The notes beneath the pieces are model-generated. The model was not told the origin of the DNA, did no database searches, and saw nothing but the letters and a program-made list of their open reading frames with translations. Below, piece by piece: positions 8,729 through 17,547 of a stretch of 64,000 nucleotides of DNA. Position 1 is the first letter of the stretch. Every line of letters starts with the position of its first letter. This DNA is from Acidiphilium acidophilum (GTDB lineage Bacteria > Pseudomonadota > Alphaproteobacteria > Acetobacterales > Acetobacteraceae). A program made the position numbers and the translations under genes. The stretch covers positions 2,773,501 to 2,837,500 of the forward strand of contig NZ_JAWXYB010000018.1 in assembly GCF_033842475.1 (NCBI RefSeq). Reading direction: 5' to 3'.

Positions 8729-9189
8729 GAAAGAAGTTCCTTCAGACGGTCACGCTCGTCAGGCGAAAGAGAAGCCGGCTCGGCCTGCTTGCGGCGCCGC
8801 GCGAAAAACAGCACCACCAGCCCCAGCACCAGCGCGATCGCCGGCGAGAACCAGAGCAAAAACGTCAGCGGGATCAACGGCGGCTTGAGCAGAACGAAAA
8901 TCCCGTAGCGATGCACCATGAAATCGATGATCTGCTTGTTGGTCTCGCCCCGCACCACCCGGCGCCGGATGATGCCGCGAAACTGCTTGGCCAGCCCGGC
9001 CGCCGAATTCTCGACGGTCTCGTTCTGGCAGACCAGACAGCGCAGCTTATCCCCGATCACCTCGGCGCGTTTCTCCTGCGGCAGCGTCAGAACCACGCCA
9101 TCCCGCTTGATCGTGGTCGGCGTATCGGCGGCAGCGATACCGAAGGCCAGCCCAAGGCCGACGGCGCATAAAATCAGCAGGCGTTTCAT
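8725..9189 (-). CDS. ccmH: Cytochrome c maturation protein CcmH
   Basis: CcmH is a periplasmic, membrane-anchored thioredox protein that reduces the CXXCH cysteines of apocytochrome c. A signal segment is at residues 1-20, the redox motif LRCLVCQNE at about residues 49-57, and a C-terminal transmembrane helix (LTFLLWFSPAIALVLGLVVLFF) is followed by a basic cytoplasmic tail. At 154 residues it has the usual length of single-domain CcmH. It overlaps ccmI by four bases and lies 10 bases after ccmG. Confidence 0.95.
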   Translation of the reverse strand: MKRLLILCAVGLGLAFGIAAADTPTTIKRDGVVLTLPQEKRAEVIGDKLRCLVCQNETVENSAAGLAKQFRGIIRRRVVRGETNKQIIDFMVHRYGIFVLLKPPLIPLTFLLWFSPAIALVLGLVVLFFARRRKQAEPASLSPDERDRLKELLS

Positions 9190-9199
9190 CGGCGCGACT

Positions 9200-9760
9200 T
9201 CATGTGAGTTGTTGCAGGGCCGGCTTGAGCTGATCCTCGATGATCTCGGGAAACAGCGGTCCGGCGGTATGCCAGCGCACCTCGCCCCCCGGTGCGATCA
9301 GGAAGCTCTCCGGCACGCCATAGACCCCCCAGTTGATCGCGACCCGCCCGGAACGATCGCTGGCCAACCGGCGATAGGGGTTGCCGTATTTCGCAAGGTA
9401 CAAATCCAGCGCCGCCGCCTTGTCCTGATAGGCAATCCCCCAGATATCGAGACCGGCCTTCGCGATCGCATCGAGATACGGGGCCTCACCCGCGCATGGC
9501 ACGCACCATGAGGCGAAAAAATTCACCAGCAACGGGCGCGGCTGCGTCATCACCGCCGCCTGATCGAACCCTTTATGGCCATCGACTCCCGGCAGGGTGA
9601 ATGCGGGAACCTTGCGCCCGACCAGAGGGTTGTTGAACGCCTGCGGGTTATAGGTCCCCTTGCCCATGCGTTCGAGCAACGCAAAAAACCCCACGCCCCC
9701 GACCGCGACAGTAGCGAGCGGAATACCGAACAACAGGCGGCGGGAGAGCTTGGCGTCCAT
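9200..9760 (-). CDS. ccmG: Thiol:disulfide interchange protein CcmG/DsbE
   Basis: CcmG is a membrane-tethered thioredoxin-like reductant that passes electrons from CcdA/DsbD to CcmH and apocytochrome c. An N-terminal anchor (LLFGIPLATVAVGGVGFFALL) is followed by the thioredoxin fold. The motif is WCVPC (NFFASWCVPCAGEAP), and the characteristic GVYGVPESFLIAPGG with the cis-proline follows. Full length is 186 residues. It sits 9 bases downstream of ccmF in the operon. Confidence 0.95.
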   Translation of the reverse strand: MDAKLSRRLLFGIPLATVAVGGVGFFALLERMGKGTYNPQAFNNPLVGRKVPAFTLPGVDGHKGFDQAAVMTQPRPLLVNFFASWCVPCAGEAPYLDAIAKAGLDIWGIAYQDKAAALDLYLAKYGNPYRRLASDRSGRVAINWGVYGVPESFLIAPGGEVRWHTAGPLFPEIIEDQLKPALQQLT

Positions 9761-9769
9761 GCAACCGGC

Positions 9770-11761
9770 TCAGACCGTCGCCGAACCGGCGGGCTTGCGC
9801 GCCTTGGCCCGGGCCGGTGCACCGATCCGGAAGCGACGATCGCTCAACGATATCGCCCCGCCCAGCGCCATGATAAACCCACCGATCCAGATTTCCGGCG
9901 CGAACGGATGAACATTGAAGCGGAATTCGCCCCCGCCGCTGTTATCCTCACCGGCAAAGGTCGCGAACATGTTCCGCACCCCGTTGGTCTGGATCGCCGC
10001 CGCCACGGTCTTGACCTTTTCGGCGGTAAAGAACCGCCGCTCCGGATGCATCATCGTCACCAGCTTGCCATGGCGCGTCACCTTGATGGTGGCGAGCCGC
10101 GCGGTGTAATTCGGGCCGGACGCCGGAACGATCGATTCGAGTTTCCAGTTGAACCCACCGAGATCGACCGACTGGCCCGGATGCAGCACCGTCACGGTAT
10201 GCACCCGCAGCGTCATCCCCGCGATGCCGAGCACCACCACCCCGAACCCGAGATGCCCGAGCGCCGCACCGATCGAAGCACGCGGAATCGTGGTCAGCCG
10301 CGAGATCGATTGCCGCAACGGCACCCGGAACAACCGCACCCGCTCACCGAGGTCGATGAACGCGCCGATGATCACCCAGGTCGCGCCCGCCAGCCCGAGA
10401 GCCGCGATGAAATGGCTCTTGAACATGAAATAACCGAACACGATCAGCGCGGCGACCGCGCCGTACCACAGCTTCGCCAGCGCCGGCCCGATCGCGCCGC
10501 GCTTCCACGGCAGCATCGGCCCCACCGCCATCGCCAGGATCAACGGCGCCACCAGCGGCAGCACCGCCTGGTCATAAAAGGGCGCACCCACCGAAAGCTG
10601 CATGCCCAGCGCCAGATCCACGAACGGCGGATACATCGTGCCGGTGAACACTACGGCGGCGATGATGCACAGGAACACGTTGTTCAAAATCAACGCCCCC
10701 TCGCGCGAAACCGGCGCGAACATCCCGGTCGCTGTCAGCACCGGCGCGCGGATCGCGAACAGAAGAAGCGACCCACCGATCGTCAGCGCCAGCAGCACAA
10801 GAATAAACAGCCCCTGATTAGGCGAAGCCGCAAAAGCATGCACTGAGTTCAGCAGGCCCGATCGCACCAGAAACGTGCCGCACAGGCTGAGCGAGAAGGT
10901 CGCGATGGCGAGCAGCACGCTCCATGTCTTCAAAGCCTCGCGCTTCTCGACCACGATGGCCGAATGGATCAGCGCGGTGCCGGTCAGCCAGGGCAGCAGC
11001 GCGACGTTCTCCACCGGGTCCCAGAACCAGAACCCGCCCCAGCCGAGCGTATAATAGGACCACAGCGAACCGAAACAGATCCCGCAGGTCAGGAACACCC
11101 ATGAAACCAGCGTCCACGGCCGCACCCACCGCCCCCAGGCGGCATCGACCCGACCTTCGATCAACGCGGCCACCGCAAAGGCAAAAGCGATCGAGAATCC
11201 GACATAACCGGTATAGAGAATTGGCGGATGCACCGCGAGCCCCGGGTCCTGCAGAATCGGATTGACCCCCGCTCCATGCAGCGGCGGCGGCCAGATCCGG
11301 CGGAACGGATCGGACACGGCAATGGTGAACAACAGGAACCCGCCGGACACCAGCCCGAGCACGCCCAGCACCCGCGAGCGCAGGCTTGACGGAATATTAT
11401 TGCCGAACACTCCCACCGTCGCCCCGCACAGCGACAAAATCAGGCACCACAACAGCATCGAGCCGTCATGATTGCCCCAGGTTCCGGTGATCCGGTAAAA
11501 CAGCGGCGTCGTGCTCGACGAGAACTCAGCGACATTGCGCACAGTGAAATCCGAGACCACGCCCGACCACACCAGCGCCGCGAACGAGGCCGCGAGCATC
11601 AGGAACTGCCCGATCGCCAGAGCCGGCGCGGTCCGCAACACCAGCCGGTCGCGCAGCATCGGCCCGAACAGCCCGATGATCGCCTGTGCGATCGCCAGCG
11701 CCAGCGCCAGCGCCAGCGCGAAATGACCGAGTGAGGGTATCATGCCGTATGCCTCATCCAA
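9770..11761 (-). CDS. ccmF: Heme lyase CcmF
   Basis: CcmF is the large multi-spanning membrane protein that joins heme from holo-CcmE to apocytochrome c. The WWD heme-handling motif is clear (WGGFWFWDPVENVALLPWL, around residues 235-253), surrounded by about 15 hydrophobic segments. The C-terminal region holds the periplasmic domain. Its 663 residues match the family. It follows ccmE by 3 bases. The other CcmF-complex members (CcmH, CcmI) are immediately downstream. Confidence 0.96.
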   Translation of the reverse strand: MDEAYGMIPSLGHFALALALALAIAQAIIGLFGPMLRDRLVLRTAPALAIGQFLMLAASFAALVWSGVVSDFTVRNVAEFSSSTTPLFYRITGTWGNHDGSMLLWCLILSLCGATVGVFGNNIPSSLRSRVLGVLGLVSGGFLLFTIAVSDPFRRIWPPPLHGAGVNPILQDPGLAVHPPILYTGYVGFSIAFAFAVAALIEGRVDAAWGRWVRPWTLVSWVFLTCGICFGSLWSYYTLGWGGFWFWDPVENVALLPWLTGTALIHSAIVVEKREALKTWSVLLAIATFSLSLCGTFLVRSGLLNSVHAFAASPNQGLFILVLLALTIGGSLLLFAIRAPVLTATGMFAPVSREGALILNNVFLCIIAAVVFTGTMYPPFVDLALGMQLSVGAPFYDQAVLPLVAPLILAMAVGPMLPWKRGAIGPALAKLWYGAVAALIVFGYFMFKSHFIAALGLAGATWVIIGAFIDLGERVRLFRVPLRQSISRLTTIPRASIGAALGHLGFGVVVLGIAGMTLRVHTVTVLHPGQSVDLGGFNWKLESIVPASGPNYTARLATIKVTRHGKLVTMMHPERRFFTAEKVKTVAAAIQTNGVRNMFATFAGEDNSGGGEFRFNVHPFAPEIWIGGFIMALGGAISLSDRRFRIGAPARAKARKPAGSATV

Positions 11762-11764
11762 CCC

Positions 11765-12286
11765 TCAATCATTCGCGTCGGCCTCGATGGTACGGGGCGA
11801 TTTATCATCCCAGGTGGCGGCATTCGGCGGCGGCCCGAATTTGGGATTCCATTTGCCGGCCTTGCGCAGCGCCTGTTCGACATCGGCCGGCATATAGCTC
11901 GCCCCGTGCTTGGCAAGGACCGTGCTGGCATCGAAACTGGCATCGCCTTTGGTCATCGCGCCAATGGTCACCACGCCCTGCCCCTGCCGGAACAGCCCGG
12001 GCAATACGCCGGTATAAACCACCGGAATCGATGCCTGACCGTCGGTGATGCGGAATGTCGTATAGGGCCTGCCGTCCCGCGTACCCATCACTACGGTATT
12101 GGCCTGCACCACGCCGCCGAGGCGAAACACCATGCCCGGCGCCGGATGCTTGGCGAGTACCTCGTTGGGGGACAAAAAGAACGACAGGCTGGACCGGAAC
12201 GCCACCAGCATCAACGCCGTGGCGCTACACACCCCGATCCCGCACGCTGCGACAAGGTACAAACGGCGCTTCTTACGACTCATCAT
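11765..12286 (-). CDS. ccmE: Heme chaperone CcmE
   Basis: CcmE carries heme covalently on a histidine and delivers it to CcmF. An N-terminal membrane anchor (residues about 9-31) is followed by the OB-fold domain. The heme-attachment site is His127 with Tyr131 (LAKHGASYMP), the H-x-x-x-Y form of ordinary CcmE rather than the archaeal cysteine variant; the usual LAKHDE is LAKHGA here. The gene overlaps ccmD by four bases. Confidence 0.94.
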   Translation of the reverse strand: MMSRKKRRLYLVAACGIGVCSATALMLVAFRSSLSFFLSPNEVLAKHPAPGMVFRLGGVVQANTVVMGTRDGRPYTTFRITDGQASIPVVYTGVLPGLFRQGQGVVTIGAMTKGDASFDASTVLAKHGASYMPADVEQALRKAGKWNPKFGPPPNAATWDDKSPRTIEADAND

Positions 12287-12495
12287 GATGTGGCCCTCCG
12301 CCGTGACCGGGGTTCGATCGCCGCCAGCCGGCGCCGCGCACCACGATAGCGCAGCAGCGAGGTCAGCGCGAGACCGCCCAGAACCAGCACCGCTGCGCCG
12401 TAGCTGCCGGCAACGAACGGCATGACGTGATGCAGGATGTTGGATTTATCGACCAGCGGCACGAAATTGGCCGGAACCGAACTCGTCGCGGTCAT
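12283..12495 (-). CDS. ccmD: Heme exporter accessory protein CcmD
   Basis: CcmD is a small membrane protein needed to release holo-CcmE from the CcmABC transporter. The 70-residue product has one central hydrophobic helix (FVAGSYGAAVLVLGGLALTS), then a basic cytoplasmic tail (LLRYRGARRRL), the standard CcmD layout with the conserved YG..V pattern. The start ATG overlaps the ccmC stop and the stop overlaps the ccmE start, both as ATGA, which fixes the short form. Confidence 0.88.
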   Translation of the reverse strand: MTATSSVPANFVPLVDKSNILHHVMPFVAGSYGAAVLVLGGLALTSLLRYRGARRRLAAIEPRSRRRATS

Positions 12496-13307
12496 TGCGC
12501 CGGCCCCTGTTCGGCCTGGGCGAGCAACAGGCTCCGGGTGCGATTTTCCATGATGAAACTCGAAATCTGACTCAAACTCATCGTCACGAACGCAAGATAG
12601 AACCCGATCGTGCTGACGATCAGCGGATACAGCATCGTGACGTAAATTTTCGACGGGCCGGTGACCGATATGGAATTGCCCTGATGCAGCGTGTTCCACC
12701 AATAGACGCTGAACACGATGATCGGCAGATTGACCGCGCCGACCAGCCCGAGAATCGCCGCCGCCCGATATCCGTGTTGCGGATTATCGAAGGCGCGGAT
12801 CAACGCCATGTGCCCAAGGTAGAGAAACAGCAATATCAGCACCGATGTCAGGCGCGCATCCCACACCCAGTAAGTTCCCCATTCCGGCCGCCCCCAGAGC
12901 GAGCCCGAAATCAGGCACAGCGCGGTGAACCCGGCCCCGATCGGGCCGATCTCGCGCGCCGCGATATCCGCCAGCGGATGCCGCCACACGATCGACAGCA
13001 GCGAACAGATCGCGAGCGCCGCATAGCCGTTCATCGCCACCCAGGCCGAGGGAATATGAACATACATGATGCGCGAGGCGATGCCCTGCTGCCAGTCCGC
13101 CGGCGCATAGAAAAATCCCCACACCAGCCCGGCCACCGTCGTCACGAACGCGAGGATCGCAAGCCACGGCAAAATCGGGCGGACCAGCCGCTGAAACCGC
13201 CCCGGATTGGCAAAACGATGCAGCCACGCGCCCGCTTTCGATTGCGGGACGCCGATCGGGGTCGCTGTGACCTGCCCGGTGTAATCCGGCATTCCTGTCC
13301 GTTCCAT
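12492..13307 (-). CDS. ccmC: Heme exporter protein CcmC
   Basis: CcmC is a six-helix membrane protein that loads heme onto CcmE with CcmA, CcmB and CcmD. The tryptophan-rich WWD motif reads WGTYWVWDARLTS near residues 142-154, flanked by histidine-containing segments (YVHIPSAWVAMNGY and YLGHMALIRAF). It is the first gene of the ccm operon here. ccmA and ccmB, normally just upstream, are missing from this window; the next gene is divergent, so they must lie elsewhere in the genome. Confidence 0.95.
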   Translation of the reverse strand: MERTGMPDYTGQVTATPIGVPQSKAGAWLHRFANPGRFQRLVRPILPWLAILAFVTTVAGLVWGFFYAPADWQQGIASRIMYVHIPSAWVAMNGYAALAICSLLSIVWRHPLADIAAREIGPIGAGFTALCLISGSLWGRPEWGTYWVWDARLTSVLILLFLYLGHMALIRAFDNPQHGYRAAAILGLVGAVNLPIIVFSVYWWNTLHQGNSISVTGPSKIYVTMLYPLIVSTIGFYLAFVTMSLSQISSFIMENRTRSLLLAQAEQGPAQ

Positions 13308-13447
13308 GCATCAAGGTTTAATACGAAATCAGCGTTTTGCCATCCCCCCTGCATTTCCCGGAGGCAGCAATACCGTTCACATCTTGGCGTTGATATATAT
13401 CATGCAATCACGGCACATGCCGATCACTGCAATAAATCGAGGACTCC

Positions 13448-13741
13448 ATGCAATTCATTCTGATCGCCCACGACCGCCCAGCCTCGCTCACCCTGCGCAA
13501 ACAGGTGCGCCCCGACCACCTCGCCTATCTGACCGCGATCGCCGCCAGCATCGTCTTCGGCGGCCCGATGCTCGACGAACAGGGCAATCCCTGCGGCTCC
13601 ATGATCGTCTACGAAGCCGCCGACCGCGCCGCCGCCGAAGCCCTGATCGCCGCCGATCCCTACACCACCGCCGGCCTGTTCGGCAGCACCACCCTCAACC
13701 CGTTCCGCACCGTGGTCCGCGACGGGGTCGTGACCGCATGA
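13448..13741 (+). CDS. YciI family protein
   Basis: YCII-domain proteins are small alpha/beta ferredoxin-like dimers with a conserved histidine-aspartate pair; most have no proven reaction. The 97-residue product has VRPDHLAYLTA (histidine of the proposed active site), GGPMLDEQGNPCGSMIVYEA, and DPYTTAGLFGSTTLNPFRTV, all family hallmarks. It overlaps the EVE-domain gene by four bases, a common alphaproteobacterial pairing. No function beyond family membership can be claimed. Confidence 0.9.
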   Translation: MQFILIAHDRPASLTLRKQVRPDHLAYLTAIAASIVFGGPMLDEQGNPCGSMIVYEAADRAAAEALIAADPYTTAGLFGSTTLNPFRTVVRDGVVTA

Positions 13742-14199
13742 ACTACTGGCTGGTCAAATCCGAGCCGGACGCGTTCTCCTGGGCGCAGCAGGTCGCCAAC
13801 GGCGTCGAACCCTGGACCGGCGTGCGCAACCACATGGCCAAAAACAACCTCAAAGCCATGAAATGCGGCGATCGCGCCTTCTTCTACCACTCCAATATCG
13901 GTCGGGAGATCGTCGGCATCGTCGAAGTGGTGCGCGAAGCCTATCCCGATCCGAGTGCGGAAACTCCGGGCGCCGCGCCCGATGCGAAACCGGCGGGGTG
14001 GGTTGCGGTCGACATGCGCGCCCTCGCCCCGTTGCCCCATCCGGTCGGTCTCGCCGCCATCAAGGCCGATCCCGCCCTCGCCGGCATGGCGCTGATCCGT
14101 CTCTCGCGCCTCTCGGTCTGCCCGGTCAGCGCGGAGCACTGGGCCCATATCTGCGCCCTCGGCGGCTTCAAGGAACGCGGCAAGTCCCGAAAACCCTAG
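13738..14199 (+). CDS. EVE domain-containing protein
   Basis: EVE domains are PUA-like folds that in several systems bind modified bases in nucleic acids. The protein opens with YWLVKSEPDAFSW, then WTGVRNHMAKNNLKAMKCGD and FFYHSNIGREIVGIVEV, the classic EVE start, and ends with ICALGGF. It is 153 residues, a stand-alone housekeeping-type EVE protein. The start overlaps the yciI stop (ATGA). Its ligand cannot be read from sequence. Confidence 0.92.
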   Translation: MNYWLVKSEPDAFSWAQQVANGVEPWTGVRNHMAKNNLKAMKCGDRAFFYHSNIGREIVGIVEVVREAYPDPSAETPGAAPDAKPAGWVAVDMRALAPLPHPVGLAAIKADPALAGMALIRLSRLSVCPVSAEHWAHICALGGFKERGKSRKP

Positions 14200-14247
14200 A
14201 AATAGCGCACCCGATGCTCCGGGAAAACCCGGCCAGAATTCCGGACA

Positions 14248-14278
14248 AAAAAAAGCGCCGCACGAGGCGACGCTTTTT
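14248..14278. terminator. Bidirectional intrinsic terminator
   Basis: A hairpin of form AAAAAAGCGcCGC-acga-GGCGaCGCTTTTT has one mismatch, with an A-run on one side and a T-run on the other. It lies between the convergent EVE gene and cold shock gene and can end both. Confidence 0.75.
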
Positions 14279-14299
14279 CAGTAACCTGTTCGGACCGGA

Positions 14300-14506
14300 T
14301 TAGGCGGCCTTGAGGTTCTCAGCGGACATCTTGCCCTGCTGGCCACGCTGAACTTCGTACTGGACCTTTTGGCCCTCGTTCAGACGACCGAGACCCGAGC
14401 GTTCGACGGCCGAAATATGCACGAACACATCTTTCGAACCATCATCGGGCTGAATGAAACCGTAGCCCTTGGTCGCATTGAACCACTTAACCGTACCTGT
14501 CGACAT
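14300..14506 (-). CDS. Cold shock protein (CspA family)
   Basis: This is a 68-residue single OB-fold RNA/DNA chaperone. Both RNA-binding motifs are present: GYGFIQ (RNP1) and DVFVHIS (RNP2), after the usual [14 protein letters not shown] opening. The start ATG is preceded by GGAGAG (TTGGAGAGTTGTT-ATG). Upstream, about 230 bases to clpS leave room for the long 5' leader typical of csp messages; no leader structure was proven. Confidence 0.96.
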   Translation of the reverse strand: MSTGTVKWFNATKGYGFIQPDDGSKDVFVHISAVERSGLGRLNEGQKVQYEVQRGQQGKMSAENLKAA

Positions 14507-14740
14507 AACAACTCTCCAACTTAACCAACTAACGGCGACCCACACTGTGTGAGCCAGGAAACTCTTCAACGAGGGAAGGTGTCGAATGCGACGGATCGCA
14601 CAGAGGCACGCAGCAACCCGGACCGAAAAAAAGCGCCGTACCAAATCCTATAGGCGTATTCCGGTGCCATGACCAGTGCCCCGCGCGCATGCCGCAACCA
14701 AAGGTTTTGCCGCTGCGCGCAAGGCTCGATCGTCCCCGCG

Positions 14741-15061
14741 TCAGGCCAGTTCCATCATGCACTGAAGCGGGTGCTGGTTTTCCCGCGCCAGATCCATCAC
14801 CTGCGTCATCTTGGTCTCCGCGATCTCGTAGGTGAACACCCCGCATTCGCCGACACCGCGGCGATGGATATGCACCGTGATCTGCGAGGCCTCGTCCCGG
14901 CTCTTGCCGAAAAACCGCTCCAGCACATGAACCACGAACTCCATCGGGGTATAATCGTCGTTCAGCATCAATACCTTGTACATCGGGGGCCGCTTCGGCT
15001 TCACCCGCGTATCGGCATCGAGCCCGTGACCCGCATCATCCCAACGCTGAAAATCACTCAT
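14741..15061 (-). CDS. clpS: ATP-dependent Clp protease adaptor ClpS
   Basis: ClpS delivers N-degron proteins to ClpAP. The core is complete: [20 protein letters not shown] with the Asp/Asn of the substrate pocket, [20 protein letters not shown], and the ending [13 protein letters not shown]. It is 106 residues. No clpA follows in this window; downstream is the cold shock gene, unlike the usual clpS-clpA pair. Many alphaproteobacteria have two ClpS copies, so this may be one of two. Confidence 0.95.
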   Translation of the reverse strand: MSDFQRWDDAGHGLDADTRVKPKRPPMYKVLMLNDDYTPMEFVVHVLERFFGKSRDEASQITVHIHRRGVGECGVFTYEIAETKMTQVMDLARENQHPLQCMMELA

Positions 15062-15306
15062 GGTCGTTCATTCCTATCGCCTGGCCCCGCACCCGGTCGG
15101 CACGGTCGCGAAAGCGTCGTAGTCCTGCAAGGCAGGGACGTCACGGGCCGATCCCGCAACCCATCCTCGCGCTTAATAGTTAAGACCCTCAAAACAAATT
15201 GCCGGAAATCGGCGACCGACCGCGAAAACATCAACGGGCGAACCGCACCGGCCCGCCCGCTGATGACATCATCGTGATCGGCAAGTGCGCGATCCGCTAG
15301 CCCGGC

Positions 15307-15840
15307 TCAGAGCGCCGCGCCGAACTTTTCGACCGCCAGCGTCATCCGCGCGGTCAGCGGCGCAATGACCTTCTCGGTCAGCTTCATCGACTCGTCGGTC
15401 ATCCGCCCGGTCTCGGCCATCGCCTTCTCCATCATGGTCCGCGCGAAGCCCGACTGCAGATCGACCGCCTCCTTGACCGACTTGACCCCGGCAATCGCCT
15501 TGGTCATCGCCACGGTCTCCTCGACCGATGCCTGCGTGGTGGCGGCGATGTGCTTGGAAAGCCCCTGCAGGCCGCTGGTGAAAATCTGGCTCGCCTTCAT
15601 GAAGGCTTCCATGTTGCCCTGGGTGAAGGCCATCATCTCTTCGCTGGTCTTCATCGCCTTGGCCATGGTTTCCTTCATCTTGATCTGCTGGGTCTCGAAG
15701 CCCTTGGCCGCATTGGCCATGCCATCCTTCATCGAGGCCATCGTGGTCTCGAAACCGGCGGTCGCCTTGGCCTTGCCTTCGTTCATCAAATCGGCAGCGC
15801 CGGCCTCGATGCTCTCGATCGTCTTGGGTTTGGTGGTCAT
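15307..15840 (-). CDS. Phasin family protein
   Basis: Phasins coat polyhydroxyalkanoate granules and control their size. The 177-residue product is almost wholly helical with heptad-like Ala/Met/Lys patterns and repeated segments of the type GFETTMASMKDGMANAAKGF, then the phasin core near residues 75-140 (FTSGLQGLSKHIAATTQ). The start ATG has AAAGGA about 10 bases upstream. A promoter with an overlapping inverted repeat lies upstream (15954-16009). No PHA synthase gene is nearby. Confidence 0.85.
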   Translation of the reverse strand: MTTKPKTIESIEAGAADLMNEGKAKATAGFETTMASMKDGMANAAKGFETQQIKMKETMAKAMKTSEEMMAFTQGNMEAFMKASQIFTSGLQGLSKHIAATTQASVEETVAMTKAIAGVKSVKEAVDLQSGFARTMMEKAMAETGRMTDESMKLTEKVIAPLTARMTLAVEKFGAAL

Positions 15841-15953
15841 GGTGATCTGTCCTTTCCTTCGGTTGCTGGTCCCGCCTGCCCGTTCAGGGCAGAGCAGCCG
15901 GCGCGTCCGTTGCGAAAGTGCAAACACGACCGCCGTAGAATGGGTTGACGCAC

Positions 15954-16009
15954 TGCGATATACCGCATCGCAACATCGTCGTTCTACGCCGCCGGATATG
16001 ATGCGTCAA
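15954..16009 (-). promoter_or_regulatory. Predicted phasin promoter with operator-like inverted repeat
   Basis: On the minus strand TTGACG (16009-16004) and TAGAAC (15986-15981) are separated by exactly 17 bases, a good sigma-70-type match. Just downstream, covering the likely transcription start, is the inverted repeat TGCGAT-7 bases-ATCGCA (15954-15972). Such a place suits a repressor; PhaR-type regulators of phasin genes prefer TGC-rich sites, but that link is an inference. Confidence 0.5.
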
Positions 16010-16204
16010 GTAAAATTGTTGCACCGCACAACGAGGTGATCGGACTTATCGCCCCGTCCTTGCCACCCGACCCCTTTCGCCGTCGTAACACTATTCGTTA
16101 ACCCATTGGGTTTTTTATTAATTATCGCGCTTTTGGCTGGACATCGCACCGGCTTTCATCCTACGAGTTTGTCAGGGATTGTTCACGAGCAGGGAGTAAG
16201 GCTG

Positions 16205-17536
16205 ATGTCGGCTGGCGGTTTGCGTGTCTGGGTTGCGGCAAAAGCCAGGCGTCTTCTCGCCCTCTCGCTCGGTGCCGGCCTCGCCCTCACCCAGGCCATG
16301 CCCGCCGCCCGTGCCTTCCCGGTCGGGTATGGCCCGGTCTCCCCGGGGACCGACTGGATCGTGATGGACGTCAACACCGGCGCCATCCTGTCCCAGAACA
16401 ACCCCTATACCGAACGCTTCCCCGCCAGCCTGACCAAGCTGATGACCCTCGATCTCGCCTTCCACGCCCTGCGCGCGGGCACCCTGTCGCCCGATACCGC
16501 CATCCCGGTCACCGCCGCCGCCGCCGATGTCCAGCCGGTCAAACTCAATCTGGTGCTCGGCCAGACCATCACCGTCCGTCAGGCCATGCTGGGCATGACC
16601 ACCCTGTCCGCCAACGATGCCGCAACCGCTCTCGGCCAGTATCTCGGCGGCGGCAGCATCTCCCGCGCCGCCGCCGCCATGACCGCGAAGGCCCACGCCC
16701 TCGGCATGTTGCATACCCAGTTCTACAACCCGTCCGGCCTCCCCAATCCCGGTCAGGTCACTGATGCCTACGACATGGCCATCCTCGCCCGCCACATTCT
16801 GCTCACCTATCCCCAATACCGCTATCTGTTCTCGGTCTCGAGCTTCATGTTCGAAGGCCGCCCGATCCCGAATATCGACGGAATGCTGAAACTCTACCCC
16901 GGCTGCATCGGCATGAAGACCGGCTTCACCAATCTCGCCCGCTTCAACCTCGTCACCGCCGCCGTGCGCGACGGGCACATGCTGGTCGGCGTCGAGCTCC
17001 ACGCCCGCAACTGGAGCACCGCCTACGCCACCATGACCACCCTACTCAACCAGGGCTTCGCCGCCGAAGGTGCCGGCAGCAACCCGATGATCGCCCTGCG
17101 CAAGGCCCTGCCCAGCATCGTGCCGACCGCCGATGCCGCAACCATCCGCCCCGCCGCCGCCCGCACCGTCGCCCGCACCGCGCCGGTCGCCGCACGCCGC
17201 GTTCTGGTCACCGCGAGCCGCCACAAACTCACCATCCGCCACATCGTGATGCGAACCGGCCACGTCACCCAGGAGATGGTCCCGGGCTGGACCGCCCAGA
17301 TCGGCGCCTACGACACCTACGCGCTCGCCCAGCGCCAGGCCCTGAAAATCCGCAGCGAACGCCGCGTCGGCACCGCCCGCGTCAGCAGCGTGCTCATTCG
17401 CCACCGCCGCCTCTGGCGCGCCCAGCTCGCCGGCCTGAACGAAGCGGCGGCCCACGCCACCTGCTCGCTCCTCGCCCGCCAGCACCAATCCTGTTTCCTC
17501 ATCGCCCCGCGTCAGGAAGACCTCGCGATGCGCTGA
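16205..17536 (+). CDS. D-alanyl-D-alanine carboxypeptidase (DacC/DacF type) with C-terminal SPOR-like domain
   Basis: This is a low-molecular-mass penicillin-binding protein trimming the terminal D-Ala of peptidoglycan stem peptides in the periplasm. A signal peptide occupies about residues 1-37. Catalytic motifs are SLTK (Ser75, Lys78), SAN (TTLSANDAATAL) and KTG (GMKTGFTN). After a linker rich in Ala/Arg/Thr, the end (about residues 360-440) looks like a SPOR peptidoglycan-binding domain: WTAQIGAYDTYALAQRQALK to CSLLARQHQSCFLIAP. The start ATG follows AGGGAG. Confidence 0.93.
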   Translation: MSAGGLRVWVAAKARRLLALSLGAGLALTQAMPAARAFPVGYGPVSPGTDWIVMDVNTGAILSQNNPYTERFPASLTKLMTLDLAFHALRAGTLSPDTAIPVTAAAADVQPVKLNLVLGQTITVRQAMLGMTTLSANDAATALGQYLGGGSISRAAAAMTAKAHALGMLHTQFYNPSGLPNPGQVTDAYDMAILARHILLTYPQYRYLFSVSSFMFEGRPIPNIDGMLKLYPGCIGMKTGFTNLARFNLVTAAVRDGHMLVGVELHARNWSTAYATMTTLLNQGFAAEGAGSNPMIALRKALPSIVPTADAATIRPAAARTVARTAPVAARRVLVTASRHKLTIRHIVMRTGHVTQEMVPGWTAQIGAYDTYALAQRQALKIRSERRVGTARVSSVLIRHRRLWRAQLAGLNEAAAHATCSLLARQHQSCFLIAPRQEDLAMR

Positions 17537-17547
17537 CCGGCGCCGCC

